Shown here in pieces: positions 1 to 6,561 of a stretch of 9,645 nucleotides of DNA. Position 1 is the stretch's first letter, and every line of letters begins with the position of its first letter. The DNA is from Candidatus Brocadiaceae bacterium. Its GTDB lineage: Bacteria > Planctomycetota > Brocadiia > SM23-32. The stretch lies in assembly GCA_003551785.1 (NCBI GenBank), contig PUNP01000246.1, positions 1 to 9,645 on the forward strand, given 5' to 3'. The notes beneath the pieces were generated by a model. The model was not told where the DNA came from. It searched no databases and saw nothing but the letters and a program-made list of their open reading frames with translations. Position numbers and translations under genes: made by a program.

Positions 1-149
1 TGGAGAATACGGACGACATGATTTCAATCGGGATGGAACGGCTGCGGGAAGAGAATCTCGCCGCGGCCGGTGATACAATGGTTTGCATCGCAGGCCCTTC
101 AACCGGGACGGCAGGCGGAACAGATATGCTCCAGCTTCTTCATTTCTAA
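1..149 (+). CDS. pyk: pyruvate kinase, C-terminal end (partial)
   Basis: This is the last 48 codons of a gene that enters from the left edge, read in the frame starting at base 3 and ending at TAA 147-149. The translation includes NTDDMISIGMERLREENL, then AAAGDTMVCIAGPSTGTAGG, and ends in TDMLQLLHF. This matches the end of the pyruvate kinase C-terminal alpha/beta domain: a TD-x-M helix, a [K/A]xGD turn, a hydrophobic strand leading to G-x-P-x-G, then a G(T/G)T(N/D) segment before the terminal strand. Pyruvate kinase converts phosphoenolpyruvate and ADP to pyruvate and ATP in the cytoplasm, in glycolysis. The C-terminal domain shown is the regulatory part, where effectors bind in many homologues; the catalytic barrel lies outside the window. 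The call rests on a short stretch, but the motif order is characteristic. The next gene is convergent, so pyk is probably the last gene of its unit. Confidence 0.82.
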   Translation, partial: ENTDDMISIGMERLREENLAAAGDTMVCIAGPSTGTAGGTDMLQLLHF

Positions 150-186
150 TGGCGTAGCCGAAAAGGTGCAAAATAAACTGTATAGC

Positions 187-201
187 CAGGTAAGATGCCT
201 G
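187..201. repeat. short palindromic direct repeat, copy 1
   Basis: The 15-nt CAGGTAAGATGCCTG is repeated 52 bp downstream at 239-253 with one change (T191 against C243). It can fold as a small hairpin: CAGGT pairs with GCCTG (one G-U pair) around the loop AAGAT. It lies in the 142-bp gap between the convergent pyk and HAD genes. It may be one unit of a dispersed repeat family, but this window alone cannot show that. Confidence 0.45.
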
Positions 202-236
202 AAGTACGTATAGCACGCATCCCTGCATGCGCCCTG

Positions 237-255
237 GACAGGCAAGATGCCTGTC
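237..255. repeat. 8-bp perfect hairpin containing repeat copy 2
   Basis: GACAGGCA (237-244) and TGCCTGTC (248-255) form a perfect 8-bp stem with a 3-nt loop AGA. The inner 15 nt (239-253) repeat the element at 187-201. The position between two convergent stop codons (149 and 292) suits a bidirectional transcription end. However, neither strand carries a T-run after the stem (ATAAATTAA on plus, CAGGG on minus), so it is not a classical intrinsic terminator. It could stabilise the mRNA 3' ends or be a copy of a dispersed palindromic repeat. Confidence 0.5.
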
Positions 256-291
256 ATAAATTAACGGCCAAACCGCTAGTGACCCATTCCA

Positions 292-999
292 CTATATGAA
301 ACTGAGTACTGCTTTGAGGTTTTTAAATGCATAGTCGGGAGCCGGCATTTGGCACGGTATTCTCACTTTCCCCGCGCACAGCAAAGCAGCAGCGGCACCG
401 GCCCGTTTAGCGCCTAAAACATCGGTAAAGAAAGTATCCCCGACAAAAAGCGTCTCCGGCGGATTCGTTCCGGCTAATTGCATACAGCGCTGGAATATAC
501 GCACGTCAGGTTTAACGTATCCTTCGGCCTCCCCCATCACTATATGGTTGATGATGTTTTGCAGTCCCAGTGAATTAATGATATTACGCTTAACGCCCGG
601 CGTGCCGTTAGTTATGATACCGGTGGTGATACCTTTATTCCCCAGTCTTACTAAGGTATCGTGAGCATCATCCCGCAAAAAAGTCCTCACAGCAAGCCGA
701 TAGGCGGCCAGGCAATGCGAACTAACTTCCATCGCTATGTCAGTGTCATCGATCCCACAGCGTTGCAGCATTTTGGCAAAACGGAGGGTATAAGAATTCT
801 GGTATAAAGTTCGCAGACCATTGTCAATAATGGAATCTATCATAGCAATATTTAGGCAATCTGTATATGATTCGGTCAAATGACGGCTTTCACATAACTT
901 CTCCATTTTGAGAACAGCCCTTTTCATCGCATAGGTATTGCACCCGCTTGCGTCCCAAAGAGTACCGTCTAAATCGAAAAATATACATTTGATTGACAT
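292..999 (-). CDS. HAD-superfamily hydrolase, subfamily IA (phosphatase)
   Basis: This is a 235-residue cytoplasmic protein with all four HAD motifs in order. Motif I is FFDLDGTLWD, with the nucleophile Asp9 and the acid/base Asp11. Motif II is IITNGT (Thr130). Motif III is the lysine in GYVKPD (Lys163). Motif IV is FVGDTFFTD (Asp188, Asp193), which binds Mg2+. The helical insert between motifs I and II is a C1 cap, as in subfamily IA phosphatases such as YjjG-like nucleotidases and phosphoglycolate phosphatases. It should hydrolyse a phosphate monoester, but the substrate cannot be read from the sequence. I chose the ATG at 999, which puts motif I close to the N-terminus. The frame stays open upstream to a TTG at 1038, but that adds 13 low-complexity residues. 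No clear Shine-Dalgarno precedes the ATG; the leader is AT-rich. The gene is divergent from DUF1015 and convergent with pyk. Confidence 0.9.
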   Translation of the reverse strand: MSIKCIFFDLDGTLWDASGCNTYAMKRAVLKMEKLCESRHLTESYTDCLNIAMIDSIIDNGLRTLYQNSYTLRFAKMLQRCGIDDTDIAMEVSSHCLAAYRLAVRTFLRDDAHDTLVRLGNKGITTGIITNGTPGVKRNIINSLGLQNIINHIVMGEAEGYVKPDVRIFQRCMQLAGTNPPETLFVGDTFFTDVLGAKRAGAAAALLCAGKVRIPCQMPAPDYAFKNLKAVLSFI

Positions 1000-1050
1000 A
1001 GTAGTATTAATATTAATCGATTGACGAAAAAAAAACAACCGAGGCGACGC

Positions 1051-1079
1051 TTGAAAAAAACGTCACTTTTGACTATGAT
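1051..1079 (+). promoter_or_regulatory. sigma70-like promoter for the DUF1015 gene
   Basis: TTGAAA (1051-1056) and TATGAT (1074-1079) are separated by 17 bp, the optimal sigma70 spacing, with five of six consensus bases in each box. Transcription would start near 1086, giving a leader of about 115 nt before the ATG at 1202. The site lies in the divergent gap between the HAD and DUF1015 genes and could drive the whole plus-strand run. Confidence 0.6.
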
Positions 1080-1091
1080 AATGTGAATCCT

Positions 1092-1133
1092 CAGTGAACC
1101 ACGCTGTATCACCACCGTGCCCTGTGCTGGTGG
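1092..1133 (+). other. possible structured mRNA leader (two small hairpins)
   Basis: Downstream of the predicted promoter, CAGTG (1092-1096) can pair with CGCTG (1102-1106, one G-U pair) around a 5-nt loop. CCACC (1112-1116) can pair with GGTGG (1129-1133) around a 12-nt loop. The remaining leader up to 1190 is AT-rich. The pattern fits no riboswitch class I recognise, and both stems are short, so this is only a weak indication of leader structure. Confidence 0.2.
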
Positions 1134-1190
1134 GGGGAATGAATAGTATCTCAATTGTGTGTTTTTTGCCGATTTACAACAACCGAGCAT

Positions 1191-1194
1191 GGAG
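1191..1194 (+). promoter_or_regulatory. Shine-Dalgarno site fixing the DUF1015 start
   Basis: GGAG lies 7 nt upstream of the ATG at 1202. It supports this start over the ATG at 1094 in the same frame, which would add 36 residues unrelated to the family and lies within the predicted leader. Confidence 0.65.
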
Positions 1195-1201
1195 CTACCC
1201 G

Positions 1202-2506
1202 ATGCCCACCGTAAAACCATTCAGCGGATTGCGATATAATCCGGAAAAAATAAGCTTTATATCAAGGGTTGTAACGCCGCCATACGATGTAATCGATCCT
1301 GCTGCCGAACAGCATTTAATTGAAAAAGACCCGCATAATTTTATTAGACTGGGTATGGGAAAAACTCCTCAAGAGAGCCGTCCTGATGAAGAATACCTGT
1401 TTATCGCCGACATTATTGATAAATGGCAGGAACAAGAAGTGCTTATCCGTGATGAAAAGCCTTGCATGTATGTGATGGAACAAACTTTCAACATTAATGG
1501 CAAGCGCTATAGCCGCCGCGGTTTCACGGCCGCTTTACTTCTTGAAGAACTCGGCAGCGGCAGCATCCATCCACACGAAAACATCATGAAAGGGCCTAAA
1601 GCCGACCGCATGAAACTCATGGATGCTTGCAAAACTAACCTCAGCCAGCCCATCATGATGCATTCCGATCCCGATGCGGCTGTCAGCAGAATGCTTAAAA
1701 CATTTTGTTCAAACCCCGACTTCCTGTACTCATTCAGAGGTCAAAGAGGGGTCGGCCACACCATATGGAAAATTGACGATGAAGACTTCATTCAAAAAGC
1801 CACAGAACTCATGGCTTCACGCTCAGCTGTTATAGCTGACGGGCATCATCGTTATGAAAGCGCTTATGCCTATTGCCATGATAACAGACCGCAAGGTACT
1901 CCTTTCGGGCAGGCAAATGAAGATTATATCTCCGCTTTTCTAATTTCCGTCGAAGATGAGGGGTTGATCTCTTTACCAACCCACAGAGGTGTCAAACCCG
2001 ATATAGATAGGGAAATGGAAATAATCCTTAACGACTTGAGACAAGACTGTGACATGGAATCCGTTGCTGTAACGGATGGAGACAGAGTTTACGGGCATTT
2101 TTCAAAAGCAGCCGATAATAAAAACTCTTTGGGATGTATCACACAGGACAACCACCTCGATATACTTACCCCCAAAAATACCGACGATTGGCAAATGAGC
2201 GACGAAAATATGCATCCTGAATTATGCAATCTTCCCGTTGGCTTGCTTCATGGCAGTATCTTCCCAAAACATTTCGGTATTCACCCGGGAACCGACGTAG
2301 AAGCGAATTCCGTTGATTATGTTTCGTCGGCTTCCGAAATTTTCTGGGGCGTGCAAAGCGGTAAATATGATGCCGGCTTCCTGTTACCGTCAATATCGCC
2401 GGGAATCATTCAAAAATTGGCTCAAAATGGTATCAGAATGCCAATAAAATCGACATTCTTTTATCCTAAAATACCCTCTGGTATCGTCATGTATCCGCAT
2501 AACTGA
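1202..2506 (+). CDS. DUF1015 family protein
   Basis: This is a 434-residue soluble protein of the DUF1015 family (Pfam PF06245), full length for the family. Its landmarks are KPFSGLRYNPEKI (residues 5-17), VTPPYDVI (24-31), HPHENIMKGPKADRMKL (123-139), IADGHHRYE (211-219) and the C-terminal KSTFFYPKIPSGIV (416-429). The HPHE and DGHHRYE segments, rich in His, Asp and Glu, look like an active or metal site, but that is inference; I know of no established reaction. No signal peptide or membrane segment is visible. In other genomes I recall DUF1015 genes near serine-biosynthesis genes, but no such gene is present here. The ATG at 1202 gives the conserved family N-terminus MPTVKPFSGLRY and has a Shine-Dalgarno site. 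GH2 follows 48 bp downstream on the same strand, so the two may be co-transcribed. Its base composition is more AT-rich than that of the genes behind it. Confidence 0.9.
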   Translation: MPTVKPFSGLRYNPEKISFISRVVTPPYDVIDPAAEQHLIEKDPHNFIRLGMGKTPQESRPDEEYLFIADIIDKWQEQEVLIRDEKPCMYVMEQTFNINGKRYSRRGFTAALLLEELGSGSIHPHENIMKGPKADRMKLMDACKTNLSQPIMMHSDPDAAVSRMLKTFCSNPDFLYSFRGQRGVGHTIWKIDDEDFIQKATELMASRSAVIADGHHRYESAYAYCHDNRPQGTPFGQANEDYISAFLISVEDEGLISLPTHRGVKPDIDREMEIILNDLRQDCDMESVAVTDGDRVYGHFSKAADNKNSLGCITQDNHLDILTPKNTDDWQMSDENMHPELCNLPVGLLHGSIFPKHFGIHPGTDVEANSVDYVSSASEIFWGVQSGKYDAGFLLPSISPGIIQKLAQNGIRMPIKSTFFYPKIPSGIVMYPHN

Positions 2507-2542
2507 CTGCCGGACATTAATACTTTGCACACATTAAGGAAC

Positions 2543-2547
2543 AGGAG
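2543..2547 (+). promoter_or_regulatory. Shine-Dalgarno site fixing the GH2 start
   Basis: AGGAG ends 7 nt before the ATG at 2555. It supports this start over an in-frame TTG at 2525 that would add ten residues in front of the signal peptide. Confidence 0.75.
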
Positions 2548-2554
2548 AACTTCT

Positions 2555-4900
2555 ATGCCTTACTTTAAAATTTGGGGAGTTTTAACCGCATTATTTCTGG
2601 CATCTCCCATTTTATCCGCGGATGAACCCGCAAGCAGTTGGCCGTTCAACGATGTCGCCGTCGAATCCTCTCAACTTTTAGACACCGGCTGGCGATTTAA
2701 GAGTGATAAGAGTAAAGAAGAGGATGTCGGCATTGAAGAAAGCTGGTTCAGCAGCGATTTCGACAGGTCGGATTGGGATGCAGCCGATGTACCCGGCGTA
2801 TGGGGCAAAGCCGAAGGAGAAAGGGTCAGAACTGCTGATAAAAAAGTAGGATGGTATGCAATCGAAGTCAGCCTGCCTGAAACATCTGATGCTGAACCGG
2901 CTGTGGTCTTCCTCGGCTCGATGTTCATTACCGACGTATGGTTCAACGGAGATTATCTGGGGGGCAATCATGGCGGTTATACCCCCTTTATGTTCTGCCT
3001 GAATGAACATCTCGAACCCGGCGGAAACGGCGAACTTGTCCTTCGGATCGATAACCAGGTCGGACAACAGGCCGTCCCGAAAAACAATACGGGGTGGGAG
3101 ATATACGGCGGCCTCACCCGCGAGGTTTTTCTCATTACACGACCTTCGCGCCGTGTGGAAAATCTACGCACTAACACCACATTAAATGACAATGACGCTG
3201 CGCTCGCCGTATCGGCTGACATCGCCAATTACCAGGAGAATGATTACGAGGGTAAGCTGAATATTTCCTTGGTTAAAAACAATACCGTCGCCGCCGAAAG
3301 TTCTCTGGACCTGACGCTCGCCGGCGGTGAAATTGAAGATTTCGCCGTCGAGTTAATTGTAGAGAATCCGAGACTGTGGTCACCGGCCGATCCGCACCTA
3401 TACACACTGAATATTGCATGGGAAGGACACGAAGATGACCCCCAGATCAGCCTGCCCATCGGCCTGCGTGAGATAGAAATCGACGGGCCGCATTTTTATC
3501 TTAACGGCGAAAGGTTGTGGCTCCAGGGGTTCGGACAGCATGAATTGATTCCGTATCGGGGGCCGGTCATCGAGCCGGGCCATCACGAAAGCGAGCTGCA
3601 ACGCATACGGGATTTCGGCGCCAATCACTTCCGCACAGGACACTACCCCCAGCACCCGGACCTTTACGCGGCCGCTGATAAAATCGGTCTGCTGGTCTTC
3701 ACTGAAATCCCGATCTGGCAGTTGAACCGGAGTTGGATACAGACCGACCGGGCATGGGAGGAATGGGCCCGGCCCCAGCTCGCCGACATGATCGACTGGT
3801 ACCGGAATTTCACCTCGGTAGTGAGCTGGGGCGCGGCCAACGAAATGGGCGGCACGCCGGATTACAACCGACGCGCCCTTGATTTCATTGAAAACCGGGA
3901 CCCCTACCGCCTCCCAATGATCGTACTTGCTTCTGACAGGGACATGAGCGTTTACGAGCTGCTGCCGATGGCCGGCCGCAACCTCCATTACGGTTGGTAT
4001 CATTCCAGGCGCGTTTACGGCCTGCGAAAAGGCCTTGAAAAAAATCTGCATAAGGCCCGGGAAGTTGACATACCTATATGGGTCGCCGAACTGGGTGCTA
4101 TAGCCAATCCTGGACGGTTCTCCGGCGGATACAATGATGAGTCCCGGCGCTCGGAAACCTACCTCGATAAAGTCGTGCGCTTCGGTTTCCAATACTGCGC
4201 CGTCACCTCCGAAAGGGTCAGCGGCGTCGCTATATGGACCTGGTCGGATTTCATACGCGGAGGAAATGTCAATGCGCACGGTATTATGTCGCTGGAAAGG
4301 GAGCCCAAATTGGTCGCCTACACTATCCGCAACCTCTATGAAGGTGACATCAGAATCTACCTTACGGAAGAAGAAACAACGCTGGAACCGGGAGAGACTT
4401 TTCAAGCCGATGCGTTCGTTTTCAACCCGCACCTTCAGCAAATCCCCGACGGCTTTACCGTTAATTGGAAAATCCTCAAAGGCGCCGAACAGATGGCGGC
4501 CGGTGAGCTGACCTCCCCCCCGGGAGAAGACCGGGCCATCAAAGCAGGAGATATCCAATGGGATATTCCCGACAATCAAGAGGGTATGTTCTCTCTCTGG
4601 GCTGAACTTATCGACGATGACGGCCGCCTCATTCATACCAATTCCGTTCATTTCGGGGCCGGTGAGCCGGCTGAAATACCGGGAGTTCTCGCCGTTAATG
4701 CCTTTGACGATGCGCAGAACCCTGTTCATGCTCATGCCGAGTTCCAGGGGCTGCAACTGCCGGTTTATGAAGACCCGGGGCTGATCATTCCTCTGCCCGA
4801 GGGAGAATATGAACTCACCATACGCTATGGTGAGCTTACGCGTGAAATAACTGTCAATATCAAGTCGGGAGAAAAGACGCAAAAAAACACCAGCTTCTGA
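2555..4900 (+). CDS. secreted glycoside hydrolase family 2 protein (beta-galactosidase/beta-glucuronidase type)
   Basis: This 781-residue protein begins with a Sec signal peptide: a short start with one Lys, the hydrophobic core IWGVLTALFLASPIL, then SA, with cleavage probably after Ala22. Residues 40-200 form the GH2 sugar-binding jelly roll (SDWDAADVPGVWG, GWYAIEVSLP, VWFNGDYLGGNHGGYTPF). Residues 200-305 form the immunoglobulin-like domain (PRLWSPADPHLYTL). The TIM barrel runs from about 310 to 595 (HFYLNGERLWLQGFGQHE, NHFRTGHYPQHPDLY). The acid/base is Glu430 in SWGAANEMGG, and the likely nucleophile is Glu512 in IWVAELGA. Both catalytic residues are present, so the enzyme should be active on a beta-linked sugar outside the cytoplasmic membrane; galactoside, glucuronide or mannoside cannot be told apart. 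Residues 600-781 form an additional beta-rich region I cannot assign, probably further Ig-like domains. GT-C 1 starts 12 bp after the stop, which implies an operon. Confidence 0.9.
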   Translation: MPYFKIWGVLTALFLASPILSADEPASSWPFNDVAVESSQLLDTGWRFKSDKSKEEDVGIEESWFSSDFDRSDWDAADVPGVWGKAEGERVRTADKKVGWYAIEVSLPETSDAEPAVVFLGSMFITDVWFNGDYLGGNHGGYTPFMFCLNEHLEPGGNGELVLRIDNQVGQQAVPKNNTGWEIYGGLTREVFLITRPSRRVENLRTNTTLNDNDAALAVSADIANYQENDYEGKLNISLVKNNTVAAESSLDLTLAGGEIEDFAVELIVENPRLWSPADPHLYTLNIAWEGHEDDPQISLPIGLREIEIDGPHFYLNGERLWLQGFGQHELIPYRGPVIEPGHHESELQRIRDFGANHFRTGHYPQHPDLYAAADKIGLLVFTEIPIWQLNRSWIQTDRAWEEWARPQLADMIDWYRNFTSVVSWGAANEMGGTPDYNRRALDFIENRDPYRLPMIVLASDRDMSVYELLPMAGRNLHYGWYHSRRVYGLRKGLEKNLHKAREVDIPIWVAELGAIANPGRFSGGYNDESRRSETYLDKVVRFGFQYCAVTSERVSGVAIWTWSDFIRGGNVNAHGIMSLEREPKLVAYTIRNLYEGDIRIYLTEEETTLEPGETFQADAFVFNPHLQQIPDGFTVNWKILKGAEQMAAGELTSPPGEDRAIKAGDIQWDIPDNQEGMFSLWAELIDDDGRLIHTNSVHFGAGEPAEIPGVLAVNAFDDAQNPVHAHAEFQGLQLPVYEDPGLIIPLPEGEYELTIRYGELTREITVNIKSGEKTQKNTSF

Positions 4901-4912
4901 ATCAACCCTCTC

Positions 4913-6553
4913 ATGACTAAGAAACCGGAACTCATCGTCATCACTTTATCAGTCATTATCCTCGCCGTTATTTACACGTATTCCATGACCTTTCACGCAT
5001 TCGACGACGATGAGTTCCAGCATTCTAATGTAGCCTGGCAGATGCACGGAAGCAGCCGACCCTACACCGACTTTTTTGAACATCACTTTGTGCTGTATCA
5101 CGGGCTGACCTCGAACTTTTTCCGTATGGGCGAGGGGCGCTCGATGATATTCGTTTTCCGCGCTTTCAGCCTGCTATCGTCGGCCGCCGCATTTTTCTTT
5201 TTATACAAAGCCGGGCGTGGACTCGGCGCTTCCGCCATCGGTGCGGTTGGTGGGATATGGCTGCTGGGCCTCACCCCGATGTACATTTTGAAAATGACCG
5301 AGGCAAGACCCGAAGCGCCGGCGATAGCTGCATTCGCCGGCGCTTTATACCTTATGTTCGGCAAGGCGGATGACATAACACCGCCGAAAAAAAAGAAGTT
5401 GTTCAGCCGCACCAATCTGAAAGCTATAGCGTTCGGGCTGCTGCTGGGTTTCATGACACTTCTGAGCCAGAAATACGCCGTAACGGCTGCAGCCGGCTTG
5501 CTCGCTGCTGCACTGTTCAAGGGCAAAGCATTTGCACTCAAAGCCGCTCTTGCATGTCTTCTGTCCGGGCTCGCCTATGGACTGTGGCTGCTCATGATGG
5601 GGGTGGCCCGGGAGGCGTTCGAACTGACGTTCCTTCTCAACTTGCGCTGGAAATACTCATTCTCGCCCGCCGGATATGCCTCCGAGCTGTATCTGACCGC
5701 CGGCCCGCTCATCATAACCGGCGTCCTCGGCATCCTTTATGGATGCTTGCGGCGATCCGGAGAAGATAAACACTCTCTGTTAAAGTGGATATCCATAGCC
5801 GTCCTGCTCGCCGGCGCCGCCGCGCTCATCGTGATAATCCCCGTTCCCTACCGACAATCCTTTCTGCCCCTTACAACGGTTTTAGCATTGGGGGCCATGC
5901 TGTTCATCACCAGGCTTCTGGATATATATCCGCTCGGGGAGGCTGGTCGTGTTGGCGTCGCAGCGGCCGTGTTTTTATTCCTCGGCGCATCATCTATAGC
6001 CGACCTGCCGGAACACCTCGCACCCGATAATAGGCATGACCTCGCCATGATGGATGAGATAGAAGAATTTTATCCTGAAGGCCCCGTATTCGACGGTAGA
6101 CGCATCATGTTCCAGCGCCCGCACATCGGCAAATACGCCTGTATGCACGGTGAAATACTGCTGATGCTGAACCTGGAAGAGTATGCAGATGAGGTGATCA
6201 GCGGGCTGCAAGAGGCCGGACTGCCACCGGTTATTTGGGATTACAGAGTCGAGCTGATGCCGGAAGCAATAAAAATATTTATCGAGCAGCACTACGGCCC
6301 GACACCTATCGATGACGTTTACGGTGCCAGGGTACAGGTATCGCGTCTGATGCCCGGCCGTACAACCACCCTCGAAATCCCCGTAAGCGCCCGCTGGAAA
6401 GCCGATTGGAGCGGCGAGGGTCGCATTTATATCAATGAAATGCTTGTTGAAAAGAGGGGCAGTTTTTATTGGGAAAAGGGGGCCTACTCCCTGCAAAGCG
6501 ACGGGTTCGTCAGCAATTTCAGACTGAAAAGAGACTATTCGCACGGTCGATAG
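4913..6553 (+). CDS. polytopic GT-C glycosyltransferase (GT39/PMT_2-like), copy 1
   Basis: This is a 546-residue membrane protein with one N-terminal segment (residues 7-25) and roughly ten more between about 80 and 362. A soluble C-terminal part of about 185 residues follows. Directly after the first segment comes the acidic motif FDDDEFQH (about 30-37), then RPYTDFFEHH (49-58). An acidic loop after the first membrane segment is the catalytic hallmark of GT-C enzymes such as protein O-mannosyltransferases and ArnT, which use polyprenyl-phosphate sugars on the outer face of the membrane. A further landmark is MTEARPEAPA (128-137), a charged turn common in this group. Donor and acceptor cannot be deduced. 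The ATG at 4913 has no good Shine-Dalgarno; with only 12 bp after the GH2 stop, translation may be coupled. The lysine-rich cytoplasmic loop PPKKKKLF (157-164) fits the positive-inside rule. Confidence 0.8.
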   Translation: MTKKPELIVITLSVIILAVIYTYSMTFHAFDDDEFQHSNVAWQMHGSSRPYTDFFEHHFVLYHGLTSNFFRMGEGRSMIFVFRAFSLLSSAAAFFFLYKAGRGLGASAIGAVGGIWLLGLTPMYILKMTEARPEAPAIAAFAGALYLMFGKADDITPPKKKKLFSRTNLKAIAFGLLLGFMTLLSQKYAVTAAAGLLAAALFKGKAFALKAALACLLSGLAYGLWLLMMGVAREAFELTFLLNLRWKYSFSPAGYASELYLTAGPLIITGVLGILYGCLRRSGEDKHSLLKWISIAVLLAGAAALIVIIPVPYRQSFLPLTTVLALGAMLFITRLLDIYPLGEAGRVGVAAAVFLFLGASSIADLPEHLAPDNRHDLAMMDEIEEFYPEGPVFDGRRIMFQRPHIGKYACMHGEILLMLNLEEYADEVISGLQEAGLPPVIWDYRVELMPEAIKIFIEQHYGPTPIDDVYGARVQVSRLMPGRTTTLEIPVSARWKADWSGEGRIYINEMLVEKRGSFYWEKGAYSLQSDGFVSNFRLKRDYSHGR

Positions 6554-6555
6554 GA
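6552..6555 (+). promoter_or_regulatory. Shine-Dalgarno site fixing the start of GT-C 2
   Basis: AGGA overlaps the TAG stop of GT-C 1 and lies 6 nt before the ATG at 6562. It supports this start over the in-frame TTG at 6469, which lies inside the upstream gene and would add 31 charged residues before the first membrane segment. The arrangement suggests translational coupling. Confidence 0.7.
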
Positions 6556-6561
6556 AAAAAC

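Noticed and set aside
1094..1201. A 36-residue N-terminal extension of DUF1015 from the ATG at 1094
   Set aside because: The extension does not resemble the family, while the ATG at 1202 has a GGAG site at 7 nt and gives the conserved N-terminus.
3398..4882. A 494-codon open frame on the minus strand inside the GH2 gene
   Set aside because: The plus strand encodes a clear GH2 with catalytic motifs throughout this span. The antisense frame shows no recognisable domain and is likely a by-product of the codon choice of a GC-rich gene.
5990..6544. A 184-codon minus-strand frame at the end of GT-C 1
   Set aside because: It overlaps the soluble tail of the membrane protein, has no family resemblance or ribosome site, and is explained as a shadow.
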